Shown: positions 16,561 to 24,648 of the stretch, piece after piece
Layout of the letters: each line of letters starts with the position of its first letter
Numbering within the stretch: position 1 is the first letter of the stretch
Source: CALTSX01 sp051647685
GTDB lineage: Bacteria; Chlamydiota; Chlamydiia; Chlamydiales; CALTSX01
Direction of reading: 5' to 3'
Assembly (NCBI GenBank): GCA_051647685.1
Contig: JBOFEG010000013.1
Location: 1 to 37,280 of the forward strand
DNA: 37,280 bases
Made by a program: the position numbers and the translations under genes
Notes under the pieces: generated by a model
Database searches by the model: none
Told to the model about the DNA's origin: nothing
Seen by the model: only the letters and a program-made list of their open reading frames with translations

Positions 16561-16830
16561 TTATCCCGTTTTCTTCGCTGTATGCCCTTTAAAAATTCTA
16601 GTAGGAGAAAATTCTCCCAATCGATGTCCCACCATATTCTCAGATATAAAAACACTAATAAATTTCTTCCCATTATGGACTTCAAACGTATGACCAACCA
16701 TTTCTGGTAAGATCATCGATCTTCGAGACCAAGTTCTTATTATAGGTTTTTTTAACTCTTGATTTGCCTTTTCTATTTTATTGAAAAGATGATGATCAAT
16801 AAAAGGCCCTTTTTTTAACGATCTTCCCAT
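16561..16830 (-). CDS. rpsS: 30S ribosomal protein S19
   Basis: Head protein of the 30S subunit that pairs with S13. The 89-residue product has 'MGRSLKKGPFIDHHLFNKIE', 'TWSRRSMILPEMVGHTFEVHNGKKFI' and 'HRLGEFSPTRIFKGHTAKK'. Its ATG shares one base with the rplB stop (TAATG). Confidence 0.98.
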   Translation of the reverse strand: MGRSLKKGPFIDHHLFNKIEKANQELKKPIIRTWSRRSMILPEMVGHTFEVHNGKKFISVFISENMVGHRLGEFSPTRIFKGHTAKKTG

Positions 16831-17675
16831 TATTTCTTCCTACGATCTTTTACAATCCATTTTTTCGTTTTTTTCTTTGATCTAGTTTTATAACCTTTCG
16901 TATACATTCCCCAAGGTGTTTGTGGGAGATATCCATTATGTTTTCCTTCGCCTCCCCCGTGTGGGTGATCGACTGGATTCATGGCTGTTCCTCTAACAGT
17001 TGGACGTATACCTTTCCATCGCATCCTTCCAGCTTTCCCCTCTACGCGCAAATTGTGTTCCACATTAGAAATAGAACCAAAAGTTGCTCTACAATTTTCA
17101 TGTAGTAATCTTGTTTCTTTTGAAGGCATCTTTATTGTGACGTATCCATTGCCCTTAGCAAGCAACTGTGCTGATAAACCAGCTGATCTAACTAGCTTGC
17201 CACCTTTTCCTGGATGCATTTCAATATTATGAATAGTAGACCCAAGTGGCATTGTTTTTAAAGGGGAGCAACAACCGACTCTATAAGGAACTTTTTCACT
17301 AGATGAAATTATAGAGTCACCTTTTCGAAGCCCTTGTGGAGCTATAATATATCTCTTTTCTCCGTCACTATAATGTATTAATGCAATATGAGCTGAACGA
17401 TTTGGATCATATTGAATTGAATCGACTGTACCTTCAATATTGTCTTTATTACGTTTGAAATCAATAATACGATACTGTCGTTTTTGACCTCCACCGCGAT
17501 GTCTACATGTAATGCGCCCGTGATTATTCCGTCCGCTAATACGAGTTTTGGGTCGACAAAGTAATTTTTCTGGTTTGACTAAACTACGAGATCCGGTTAT
17601 GCGAGTAAGCTCATGCATAGGTTCTAATACAAGTTTCCTTCGACTAGGAGTTGTAGGACAAAATTTCTTAACCAT
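16830..17675 (-). CDS. rplB: 50S ribosomal protein L2
   Basis: Core large-subunit protein needed for the peptidyl transferase centre. The 281-residue product has 'NNHGRITCRHRGGGQKRQYRIID', 'GRMRWKGIRPTVRGTAMNPVDHPHGGGEGK', and the basic C-terminus. The His in 'HPHGGGEG', important for activity in the family, is present. Confidence 0.98.
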   Translation of the reverse strand: MVKKFCPTTPSRRKLVLEPMHELTRITGSRSLVKPEKLLCRPKTRISGRNNHGRITCRHRGGGQKRQYRIIDFKRNKDNIEGTVDSIQYDPNRSAHIALIHYSDGEKRYIIAPQGLRKGDSIISSSEKVPYRVGCCSPLKTMPLGSTIHNIEMHPGKGGKLVRSAGLSAQLLAKGNGYVTIKMPSKETRLLHENCRATFGSISNVEHNLRVEGKAGRMRWKGIRPTVRGTAMNPVDHPHGGGEGKHNGYLPQTPWGMYTKGYKTRSKKKTKKWIVKDRRKK

Positions 17676-17689
17676 ATTTTCTCTCTTAT

Positions 17690-18031
17690 TTACGCTATCT
17701 CATTCAGAACATTTCCAGGGAGTAAGGAAACTATTGCTTTTTTCTTTGCAATTGTTTTTCCAGCCCGACCTCTGACTCTTTTTTTCTTAGGTTTTACATA
17801 AACTGTATTTACTTTAGTCACTTTGACTTTATCTGCAGAAAAAATTTCTTCAATGGCTCGAGCAATCTCAATCTTATTTGATTTGGGATTCACCAAAAAA
17901 GTATATTTAGGGGTTTTGCACTTTCTCTGTGATTTATTACGTTCAGCATTTTGCAATGCTTCTAACATGTGAGATTTTTCTGTAATATATCGAGAGTAAA
18001 CTATTTTGTATGGAGTTTTTACTTTAGTCAT
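17690..18031 (-). CDS. rplW: 50S ribosomal protein L23
   Basis: Tunnel-exit protein and docking site for trigger factor. The 113-residue product has 'KIVYSRYITEKSHML', 'KYTFLVNPKSNKIEIARAIEEIFSADKVKVTKVNTVYVKPKKKRVRGRAG' in pieces. The first third has an insert rich in Lys/Arg/Asn ('ERNKSQRKCKTPK'). ATGA overlap with the rplD stop. Confidence 0.96.
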   Translation of the reverse strand: MTKVKTPYKIVYSRYITEKSHMLEALQNAERNKSQRKCKTPKYTFLVNPKSNKIEIARAIEEIFSADKVKVTKVNTVYVKPKKKRVRGRAGKTIAKKKAIVSLLPGNVLNEIA

Positions 18032-18675
18032 GCTTTCACTTCTTTGTTTAATAACTGCATTATATTGCTCATAGTTGGCTCGAAAACAACTAACGTACTA
18101 TGAATAGCTAAATCATGCCCATTTACCATTGCATAAGGTCGAAAATTAACTTTAGGAATATTCGCTAAGCTTTTCTTAAAATTTTCTAAATTACCTTGTT
18201 CTTCTCCAATAAATAACACTCTTTTCTTAGATGAAATATTTTTTAAGAACTTAACAATCGATTGGGTATGTGGAGCTTCTATTTTTTGAAGTTGTAGAAT
18301 AGCAACTTGGTTATCTATTATTTTTTTTATAAACAATTGCAAAATTGCTGCTTGTTTTTGTTTCTGATTGACTCTGACATGCTGATTAAATTTAGGTCGT
18401 GGGCCAAAGACAACAGCGCCTCCTTTATATTGAGGGGCACCTAAGAATCCTTGTCTAGCTTTTCCTGTTCCTTTCTGTCGATGTGGTTTGGCTTTCGTAT
18501 GATTTACTTCAGATCGGACTTGAGTATTTGCGGACCATTGCCTTTGATTATTAGCTAATGCTACAAGATAATCTTTGATCATCTGAGGATTCAATTGAAG
18601 AGTCAATAATGCATCATCGATGACAAGTTCTTCGAGTTCATTACCTGTAAGATCATACTTTTTTACAATTGCCAT
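18028..18675 (-). CDS. rplD: 50S ribosomal protein L4
   Basis: Binds 23S rRNA and reaches into the tunnel; in E. coli it also represses its own operon. The 215-residue product has 'QWSANTQVRSEVNHTKAKPHRQKGTGKARQG' and 'GGAVVFGPRPKFNQHVRVNQKQKQAA' in pieces, the tunnel loop and conserved helix. Starts 7 bp after rplC. Confidence 0.97.
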   Translation of the reverse strand: MAIVKKYDLTGNELEELVIDDALLTLQLNPQMIKDYLVALANNQRQWSANTQVRSEVNHTKAKPHRQKGTGKARQGFLGAPQYKGGAVVFGPRPKFNQHVRVNQKQKQAAILQLFIKKIIDNQVAILQLQKIEAPHTQSIVKFLKNISSKKRVLFIGEEQGNLENFKKSLANIPKVNFRPYAMVNGHDLAIHSTLVVFEPTMSNIMQLLNKEVKA

Positions 18676-18682
18676 AGTTTTC

Positions 18683-19327
18683 TCATTTCTTAGTGATTTT
18701 TATCGCTGCTCTGATTGTAATATGCCCATTTCTTGCACCAGGTATTGCCCCAGCAATTAGGACAGCATTTTTTTCAGGATAGATTTTAACAATTCTAAGA
18801 TTTTGTGCAGTAACTTTTTCGTCACCCATATGTCCTGCTTTTTTTCCTCCTGGCAAATTTCTACCAGGAGTGGATCGCATACCAGTTGAACCCGCACTCC
18901 GATGAAAGCTTGAACCATGTGCCGCTGGACCACCTTTAAATCCATGTCTTTTTATAACACCTTGGAAACCTTTTCCTTTTGAATAACCACTGATATCAAC
19001 CATCATTCCTTCTTGAAAAATCTCTTGGAAAGGAATTTTTTGACCTTCCTTCCAGTCTTTTAAATCTTTTACTCGGCTCTCAAGTAATTGAGTACATGGA
19101 GTGACCTTGGATTTAGCAAAATGACCAACTAAGGGTTTTCCTAAATTTTTTGGTTTTTTAGATGGATAAGCACCTAGCTGTATAGCTTGATACCCATCTT
19201 TTTCTTCGGATTTAATCTGAGTAATGTAATTAGGTGGAACTGATACTACACTGCAAACGACAACATTTCCCTTTTTATCAAAAACCTGTGTCATGCCTTC
19301 TTTAGTTCCCATAAACTTGAATGACAT
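18683..19327 (-). CDS. rplC: 50S ribosomal protein L3, first gene of the S10-type cluster
   Basis: Assembly initiator of the large subunit near the peptidyl transferase centre. The product (214 residues) has 'GTKEGMTQVFDKKGNV' near the start and, later, 'GKGFQGVIKRHGFKGGPAAHGS', 'HRSAGSTGMRSTPGRNLPGG' and 'GHMGDEKVTAQNLRIVKI'. I use ATG at 19327, since AAGGA stands 9 bases before it; a TTG 3 codons upstream also keeps the frame open. rpsJ (S10), first gene in E. coli, is absent here. Confidence 0.97.
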   Translation of the reverse strand: MSFKFMGTKEGMTQVFDKKGNVVVCSVVSVPPNYITQIKSEEKDGYQAIQLGAYPSKKPKNLGKPLVGHFAKSKVTPCTQLLESRVKDLKDWKEGQKIPFQEIFQEGMMVDISGYSKGKGFQGVIKRHGFKGGPAAHGSSFHRSAGSTGMRSTPGRNLPGGKKAGHMGDEKVTAQNLRIVKIYPEKNAVLIAGAIPGARNGHITIRAAIKITKK

Positions 19328-19575
19328 ATATTTCAATCCTTGTGTGATTACTAATTGCTTTGATAAATTTACTCTAGACTTACGAGTAGAATTATACGAT
19401 GTAATAGAATTTATAACTTTCTAAGTACATTCACAGCTAAAGCGAAAAGGGTAGCAAATCCATTTCTTTATTACAATCAAATTTGTAACAATCATCGAAC
19501 ACACATCCTTTTATAAATAAAATTTTATTATGAACATTAAATTTGCTATAAAATAGATCTATATTTTTTTTCATG
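19328..19575. other. Intergenic stretch upstream of rplC
   Basis: About 250 bases without a convincing gene, AT-rich. It holds the candidate -10 box at 19391-19396 and a weak 6-bp hairpin TTACAA/TTGTAA near 19470-19487. A 24-codon frame (19421-19495, minus) with a distant AAGGA is not convincing. No ribosomal leader motif could be recognised. Confidence 0.5.
19391..19396 (-). promoter_or_regulatory. Likely -10 box of ribosomal cluster promoter
   Basis: A perfect TATAAT on the minus strand lies about 64 bases before the rplC ATG. The -35 area 16-18 bases further up (AAGTTA or similar) is weak, as is common for chlamydial promoters. The whole S10-spc-alpha run would be transcribed from here. 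Confidence 0.45.
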
Positions 19576-19680
19576 CTAGGAAGATGCCGATCTGCGAAAA
19601 TAGGAGATTAAAATAATAAAAAATATAATTGATGCATAAATTGTCAATACTACTAATTCTGCTAAAGAAATTTTTTTCAT
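19576..19680 (-). CDS. Possible small membrane peptide (34 residues)
   Basis: ATG at 19680 opens a 34-codon frame, beginning MKKISLAELVVLTIYAS, then IIFFIILISYFRRSASS-stop. This is a short amphipathic start, one strongly hydrophobic span (about residues 9-27) and a basic, Ser-rich end. That is the layout of a single-span membrane peptide. No ribosome binding site is evident. It lies between the Inc-like gene and rplC, on the same strand as both. It could be noise in AT-rich DNA, where Ile/Phe/Leu codons are abundant. Confidence 0.3.
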   Translation of the reverse strand: MKKISLAELVVLTIYASIIFFIILISYFRRSASS

Positions 19681-19753
19681 AAGTCAAGAAATTGGCATAA
19701 ACTTACCTTAAATAAATCTATGCCAACTAAACATCGACTTATTTAACCTTGCT

Positions 19754-20719
19754 TTACATATTTATCAAATAATTTTTATAGAAAGAAATTGCTAAACGTA
19801 TAATAAAACTACATATTTCTAAGGAAAATACCGCTGTTCCCGAAATACCAAAGCCTAAAGAAAATAATTTTAACATACCTGAAGCATTTAGGATCCAGCT
19901 AATGGCACATTTTAATACCTCTAATAAACTTTTAGTGCCCGATTTATTATTATAGGAATTTAGATAGACTTTAAATTGATCTGAAATCGCATCTAAATTT
20001 TCTACGCTATACTTCTCTTGCATAAATTTGCCTATGATCTCTTTAAGTTTTGATATCTCAGATAAACTTAAATTTTTATTTATTTCACTGCTGTTTAGGA
20101 TCATTCTATCGAGTATTCCTAAAGCTTCATGGGGATCTGGATTTAATGATTTATCTATTTGTGGGATCAATTGCTCTAGGTCTCGGCATGCTTTATATAA
20201 AACATATTGGTTAGAGGGAACACCTTCTAGATTTTGCAATTCGCTATCAACCGTCTTTAGCTGATCAAGAAGGGCTTGTATAACATTCAATTTTTTTGTC
20301 TGACTGGATTTGTCTGAGGAACATATAGTTTCAAGAGAGGATTTTAGTGACCAAGAGGATTGAATAAAACTAATTGGTGTCTTTATGTAAGGGACATAGT
20401 TTAATGTAGACGATTCGACTAGGCTAATAGCTGAGAAAATCGGAAGGGCGTCACAAGTATTTTTTATTGTTTGCAATCCTTGTGATAGTGATGGCAATTC
20501 CCAAAGCTTAAATAGATTATTCGGAAGATTATAAATCCCTAGTAAATTACGAGCTGGATTTAAAATAATACTTTGAATTTTAGAGACAGTAGGAATTTCT
20601 TCTCTGCAATATTTTTTTATCGTACGACAACTAAGATCTCCTAACTCATAAATATTTACAGGCGTATTGACTTGTTGCTTACAGGTGTCATAGAGAGCAT
20701 TGATAGCGATTCCTGACAT
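19754..20719 (-). CDS. Inc-like protein in the CT529/Cap1 position (between rplC and fmt)
   Basis: 321 residues from ATG at 20719, supported by TGAGG about 5-6 bases upstream; an ATG 4 codons earlier is possible. No signal peptide. The body is helical and polar, with 'IQALLDQLKTVDSELQNLEG' suggesting a short coiled coil. The last about 60 residues are hydrophobic in two lobes: 'SLLEVLKCAISWILNASGML' and then 'SGTAVFSLEICSFIIRLAISFY'. A paired hydrophobic domain is the hallmark of type III-secreted inclusion membrane (Inc) proteins of chlamydiae. In C. trachomatis the gene between rplC (CT528) and fmt (CT530) is CT529, the Inc protein Cap1. I see no clear residue-level similarity by eye, so homology is inferred from place and architecture. 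Confidence 0.65.
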   Translation of the reverse strand: MSGIAINALYDTCKQQVNTPVNIYELGDLSCRTIKKYCREEIPTVSKIQSIILNPARNLLGIYNLPNNLFKLWELPSLSQGLQTIKNTCDALPIFSAISLVESSTLNYVPYIKTPISFIQSSWSLKSSLETICSSDKSSQTKKLNVIQALLDQLKTVDSELQNLEGVPSNQYVLYKACRDLEQLIPQIDKSLNPDPHEALGILDRMILNSSEINKNLSLSEISKLKEIIGKFMQEKYSVENLDAISDQFKVYLNSYNNKSGTKSLLEVLKCAISWILNASGMLKLFSLGFGISGTAVFSLEICSFIIRLAISFYKNYLINM

Positions 20720-20855
20720 AGTATACCTCATTTTGTGTAAAAAATTTTTAACAAGACTACCATGAAGTTGTTTTTATAAAAATCGAAATATCATAGTAAA
20801 TTGCCGATAAATGTTTAGATTAATGTCTGTTGGAACGTTTCTGTTTTAGTAGAAA

Positions 20856-21794
20856 TTAGAAAAAACCCTTTATTTTATTACCCCTGACAAATTCTCTATA
20901 AGAACATCGCTTTTTCCCCTCCAGTTGTACGAGTAAAACTTCTAAAGCTGATTCTTGTCCACAACTGACTAACCATTTCGATTCAGTATATTCAATTACA
21001 GTACCAGCAGGCGCGATTGATGCTGGATGAGGATGACTCAGTAATATTTTTAAACGCTTTTTTATGCCATTTGAAAGGATTAGATTAGTCCAAGCACCAG
21101 GGTCAGGACTAAATGCTCTAATTTGATTATGAATTACATAAGCAGGTTTTTCCCATAAGATTTTTAAATCTGTTTTGTCGATTTTATTCGCATATGTCGC
21201 TGCGTTATCATCTTGTTTACGTTTTTTAATGATTCCTGATTCTATAGACTGAATCACTCGCGGTAGTATTTTGCAACTGGCTATAATCATCTCGTTTTCA
21301 AGTTGTCCAAATGTCATATCCGGAGGAATAAAAATACTCGATTTTTCTAAAATATCTCCCGCATCCATTTCTGGTGTTATTTCTATAATGGTAACACCAC
21401 TTTTTTCGTCTCCATTCATTAAAGCTCTCTGAATTGGAGCCGCACCCCTATATTTTGGTAATAAACTTGCATGAATATTAATTGAACCCCGCTTAGGGAT
21501 AGCGAGTAATGTCTCTCTTAGGATTTTTCCATAAGCGACGACCAAAAACAAATCGGGTTGCAATGCGCTAACTGCAGAGATAAAATCAGAAGCAGATGCT
21601 TTTTCAGGCTGAAATATAGGGATAGAAGGAAAGGAAAGAGCCAGTTTCTTGACAGGAGAATAAGCCATTGATAAATTTCGGCCTTGCTTAGCATCCACTC
21701 TAGTAACTACTGCAATAATATTATATTGAGCTTCTAGCAATGATTCTAGAATAGCTGCTGCAAATCGAGAAGTACCAAAAAACCCGATTCTCAT
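20856..21794 (-). CDS. fmt: Methionyl-tRNA formyltransferase
   Basis: Adds the formyl group to initiator Met-tRNA using 10-formyl-tetrahydrofolate. The 312-residue product has 'MRIGFFGTSRFAAAILESLL', the catalytic loop 'INIHASLLPKYRGAAPIQ' with Asn and His, and the Asp in 'EITPEMDAGDIL'. The C-terminal OB-like domain follows. It overlaps lpxA by 4 bp (ATGA), and the gene pair fmt/lpxA is as in Chlamydia. Confidence 0.96.
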   Translation of the reverse strand: MRIGFFGTSRFAAAILESLLEAQYNIIAVVTRVDAKQGRNLSMAYSPVKKLALSFPSIPIFQPEKASASDFISAVSALQPDLFLVVAYGKILRETLLAIPKRGSINIHASLLPKYRGAAPIQRALMNGDEKSGVTIIEITPEMDAGDILEKSSIFIPPDMTFGQLENEMIIASCKILPRVIQSIESGIIKKRKQDDNAATYANKIDKTDLKILWEKPAYVIHNQIRAFSPDPGAWTNLILSNGIKKRLKILLSHPHPASIAPAGTVIEYTESKWLVSCGQESALEVLLVQLEGKKRCSYREFVRGNKIKGFF

Positions 21795-22639
21795 AAGGAA
21801 TTTGGTATAACAAGTTCTTGGAAATCAATAGATGGATCAAATAGTTCCTTGGAAGATTTCCTATTACGTCCACTGAGACCTCTGGTAGAATTTCGACAAA
21901 AATCTATAAAATGTCCAAGATGCGGACCCATTTCTACAGTTTCTTCAATTATTTTTAGAGATTTTTCTAATGTCAAATCTGATCTATAGACAAGGGATAA
22001 GGCCTGATGTAACTTCTTTCTGATATTTAAAGGAATTCCATGACGCTTTAACCCAATTAAATTTAAACCTCTTATTTCATATTCAAAACCAGCACCTATA
22101 GTATAAGGCGGAATATCGTGCGTTACACGGCTAAACCCCCCTACCATAGCATATTTTCCTATCCGGACGAATTGATGGACTGGAGTCATACCCCCAATTA
22201 CGACGTGATCTTCGATGTTCACATGTCCAGCTAACATGACACTATTGGCCATAATGACATTAGAGCCAATTATACAGTTATGTGCCACATGACAATAAGC
22301 CATAATCAAGCAGTTATCTCCAATAGAGACATTAGAATTTTCACCACATGATGAATTAATCGTTACAAATTCTCGAATTTCACAGTTTCTACCAATGAGT
22401 ACAAAAGTTTTTTCACCTATAAATTTTTTATCTTGCGTTTTTGTTCCAATGCTCGCAAAAGGCCAAACAATAGTTCCCTGTCCTATGGTAGTATATCCAT
22501 CTATGTATGCATGAGATTTGATAACCACATTATCTTCTAAAATAACATTTGATTTAATTATAACGTAGGCCTCTATAAGGACATTTTCACCTATGATTGC
22601 ACCTGGTTCGATAATTGCTGTAGAGTGTATAGTTTGCAT
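21791..22639 (-). CDS. lpxA: UDP-N-acetylglucosamine acyltransferase
   Basis: First step of lipid A synthesis: transfers an acyl chain from acyl-ACP to UDP-GlcNAc. The 282-residue product is made of left-handed beta-helix hexapeptide repeats ('IIGENVLIEAYVIIKSNVILED'). The catalytic His region is 'MAYCHVAHNCIIGSNVIM', then 'GGMTPVHQFVRIGKYAMVGGFSRVTHDIPPY'. A helical C-terminal domain completes it. It lies 14 bp after fabZ. Confidence 0.96.
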   Translation of the reverse strand: MQTIHSTAIIEPGAIIGENVLIEAYVIIKSNVILEDNVVIKSHAYIDGYTTIGQGTIVWPFASIGTKTQDKKFIGEKTFVLIGRNCEIREFVTINSSCGENSNVSIGDNCLIMAYCHVAHNCIIGSNVIMANSVMLAGHVNIEDHVVIGGMTPVHQFVRIGKYAMVGGFSRVTHDIPPYTIGAGFEYEIRGLNLIGLKRHGIPLNIRKKLHQALSLVYRSDLTLEKSLKIIEETVEMGPHLGHFIDFCRNSTRGLSGRNRKSSKELFDPSIDFQELVIPNSL

Positions 22640-22653
22640 TTGATAGGTTATGG

Positions 22654-23103
22654 TTATGTTTTAAAAAATTGATGTCGATCTACTAATCCAAAACTAATTT
22701 CTGCTTCTGCAACAATAGTTTTATTTACCAGTGCTGTTCCTTGAATTTTTCCTGCCTTGGCATTGCAATGCAATGATTTTACATCTAAATGTAGTACGTC
22801 TCCAGGTAAAACAGCTTTTCGAAATTTTGCATGATTGATACTGAGTAATACAGCTGTTTTCTGTTGATAACCTTTTTTATAAATTAGAATCCCCCCAGTT
22901 TGTGCAAGGGCTTCTAAAATAAGGACTCCAGGCATAATAGGAGCTTTGGGAAAATGGCCTTGAAAAAAGGATTCATTCATCGTTACATTTTTTTGGCCTA
23001 CAATTGTGCCTGCAGTTAAATCCATCATAATAATGCGATCAACCAGAAGAATAGGATAACGATGGGGTAAAATTTCTAAAATATTCGCACAGTCCAGTAG
23101 CAT
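22654..23103 (-). CDS. fabZ: 3-hydroxyacyl-ACP dehydratase
   Basis: Dehydrates 3-hydroxyacyl-ACP in fatty acid elongation and so competes with LpxA for the hydroxyacyl chain. The 149-residue hot-dog protein carries 'ILEILPHRYPILLVDRI', the catalytic His in 'FFQGHFPKAPIMPGVL', and the Glu in 'LILEALAQTGGIL'. Its ATG shares one base with the lpxC stop (TAATG). Confidence 0.97.
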   Translation of the reverse strand: MLLDCANILEILPHRYPILLVDRIIMMDLTAGTIVGQKNVTMNESFFQGHFPKAPIMPGVLILEALAQTGGILIYKKGYQQKTAVLLSINHAKFRKAVLPGDVLHLDVKSLHCNAKAGKIQGTALVNKTIVAEAEISFGLVDRHQFFKT

Positions 23104-24026
23104 TATTTGTCTTTTCCCATATTGGTTTGAATATAATTTCTAATTTCTCTTGCGAATGCAATATTAGCAGAATGTCCAGATCGTATTCCAATAATATGCG
23201 CTTCGGATGGGAAGTCCTTACCTAATAAAGAAAGATCTCCTAATAAATCTAAAGCCTTATGTCTAGCCATTTCATTATTAGCAAACCGTAATCCCTCAGG
23301 ATTAATAATCGTATCCCCCTTTATTACAACGGCGTTTTCTAAATTCCCGCCTTTGATTAATCCTTTTTCGATTAATGCAACAATATCGTCATATAGACAA
23401 AAAGTTCTAGCTGGGGCGATTTCTTTTTTATACGTTTCCTCATTCATATAAAATGAACAAAATTGTGAATGGAGAACTCTTGAACTTGGATAGCTTAAGG
23501 TATAACTAATGCGAAGTTCATAAGAGGGTAATGCGATGAGATGTGCATCGTTTCTAGACCAAAAAATGGGGTGTAACAGACGAAGAGCGGATCTTTCTTT
23601 CAGTTGACACATTGTTCCAGCTTGTAAGAGCATAGATACAAAGGGACTCGCACTGCCATCTACCGCTGGGATTTCATCCCCATGCATTTCTATAACAATA
23701 TTATCTATTTCTAGGGCTTTACAAGCAGATAGGATATGTTCGACGCTTCGTACGATTACCCCATCTTTTTCTAAAATAGTTGAACGTGGAGTTTCTTTTA
23801 CGTAGTCAATATCTGCTGGGATAGACGGAGATCCTGGAAGATCCGCACGTACAAATCTAATTCCACTACCCTCACTGGATGGTTTTAAGAATATTGCAAC
23901 TTTAGATCCAGTAAACAAGCCATTGCCAGACATAGATACCGCCTGTCGAATGGTTTTCTGTTTTTTTTTCAGAAATGGACAAAATGGGTGCATTTTGTAC
24001 GCGACTTTAGATGAAACGCAAGTCAA
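23103..24026 (-). CDS. lpxC: UDP-3-O-acyl-N-acetylglucosamine deacetylase
   Basis: Zinc enzyme, committed step of lipid A synthesis. Zinc ligands are visible: His in 'VRSVEHILSACKALEIDNI', and His and Asp in 'EMARHKALDLLGDLSLLG'. The catalytic Glu/Asp context is 'EMHGDEIPAVDGSASPF', and the C-terminal His is in 'GIRSGHSANIAFAREI'. The start is uncertain: TTG at 24026 has GAGG 4 bases upstream; ATG at 23993 lacks a site. TTG gives 307 residues, close to E. coli LpxC (305). The order lpxC-fabZ-lpxA-fmt is the same as in Chlamydia. Confidence 0.95.
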   Translation of the reverse strand: MTCVSSKVAYKMHPFCPFLKKKQKTIRQAVSMSGNGLFTGSKVAIFLKPSSEGSGIRFVRADLPGSPSIPADIDYVKETPRSTILEKDGVIVRSVEHILSACKALEIDNIVIEMHGDEIPAVDGSASPFVSMLLQAGTMCQLKERSALRLLHPIFWSRNDAHLIALPSYELRISYTLSYPSSRVLHSQFCSFYMNEETYKKEIAPARTFCLYDDIVALIEKGLIKGGNLENAVVIKGDTIINPEGLRFANNEMARHKALDLLGDLSLLGKDFPSEAHIIGIRSGHSANIAFAREIRNYIQTNMGKDK

Positions 24027-24141
24027 ACTACCTCTTTAAACCTCAAGTACAAAAAAATTTATCTTAGAAAACTTTTTTTAGCAAGAGGAACTATTAATAC
24101 CAAATCGGTTCTACTTAAATTCTTATTATTACTATGCACAT

Positions 24142-24600
24142 TTATGAACCTACGTTCATATATTTTGCCTGGCTTCTATACATAAACAAACTGACTAATC
24201 CCCCCATGATACAAATGTTCTTTAAAAACATCATTAGTTCCTGATCCCGACTAATCCCCTCTAAACTCCAAAAATGATGGAACATTAGAGTTTGTGGGAT
24301 TAAATACAATAAGAGACACAGGACGCCAATTTTCTCAGAAATTCCGAGTGAAATTAAAATCGCTCCGACTATTTCTAATAATATGAATAAAGCTAAAAGC
24401 ACTATTGCATAAGGCAAGATAAATGAAAAAAATTTTTCTACATATGAAAATTGACCTAGAGAATCATGCCAATAAGTTAATTTCATAGTAAATTGCTCTT
24501 CCATTTGTCTCCATTTGAAAATTTTACTTATTCCAGAAACAAGGAAAGTTAGAGATAAACATATTCTAACTATAGATAGATTAATTTTTTGTCCTATCAT
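24142..24600 (-). CDS. DoxX-like membrane protein
   Basis: A 152-residue integral membrane protein with four predicted spans. The front 'LSIVRICLSLTFLVSGISKIFKW' with Ser-Gly-x-x-Lys is typical of the DoxX/SURF4 family, then 'FFSFILPYAIVLLALFILLEIVGAILISLG', and a later 'HHFW' motif near the third-span end. These proteins are often linked to redox or membrane functions, but the substrate is unknown. AAAGG lies 6 bases before the ATG, so the start is good. It lies upstream of lpxC on the same strand, across 115 bp, and divergent from the rsmB-like gene. Confidence 0.75.
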   Translation of the reverse strand: MIGQKINLSIVRICLSLTFLVSGISKIFKWRQMEEQFTMKLTYWHDSLGQFSYVEKFFSFILPYAIVLLALFILLEIVGAILISLGISEKIGVLCLLLYLIPQTLMFHHFWSLEGISRDQELMMFLKNICIMGGLVSLFMYRSQAKYMNVGS

Positions 24601-24648
24601 ATTATACCTTTACTTATACTTATTGATGTTCTTTTACTTTTAATTTTT

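Noticed and set aside
19421..19495. 24-codon minus-strand frame with an AAGGA about 12 bases upstream
   Set aside because: It overlaps the rplC promoter region, the spacing is too long, and the composition (Ile, Cys, Phe) looks random.
24589..24648. TTG start that would lengthen the rsmB-like gene by 20 residues
   Set aside because: It overlaps the DoxX-like gene, adds a hydrophobic stretch not expected in this family, and has no ribosome site.
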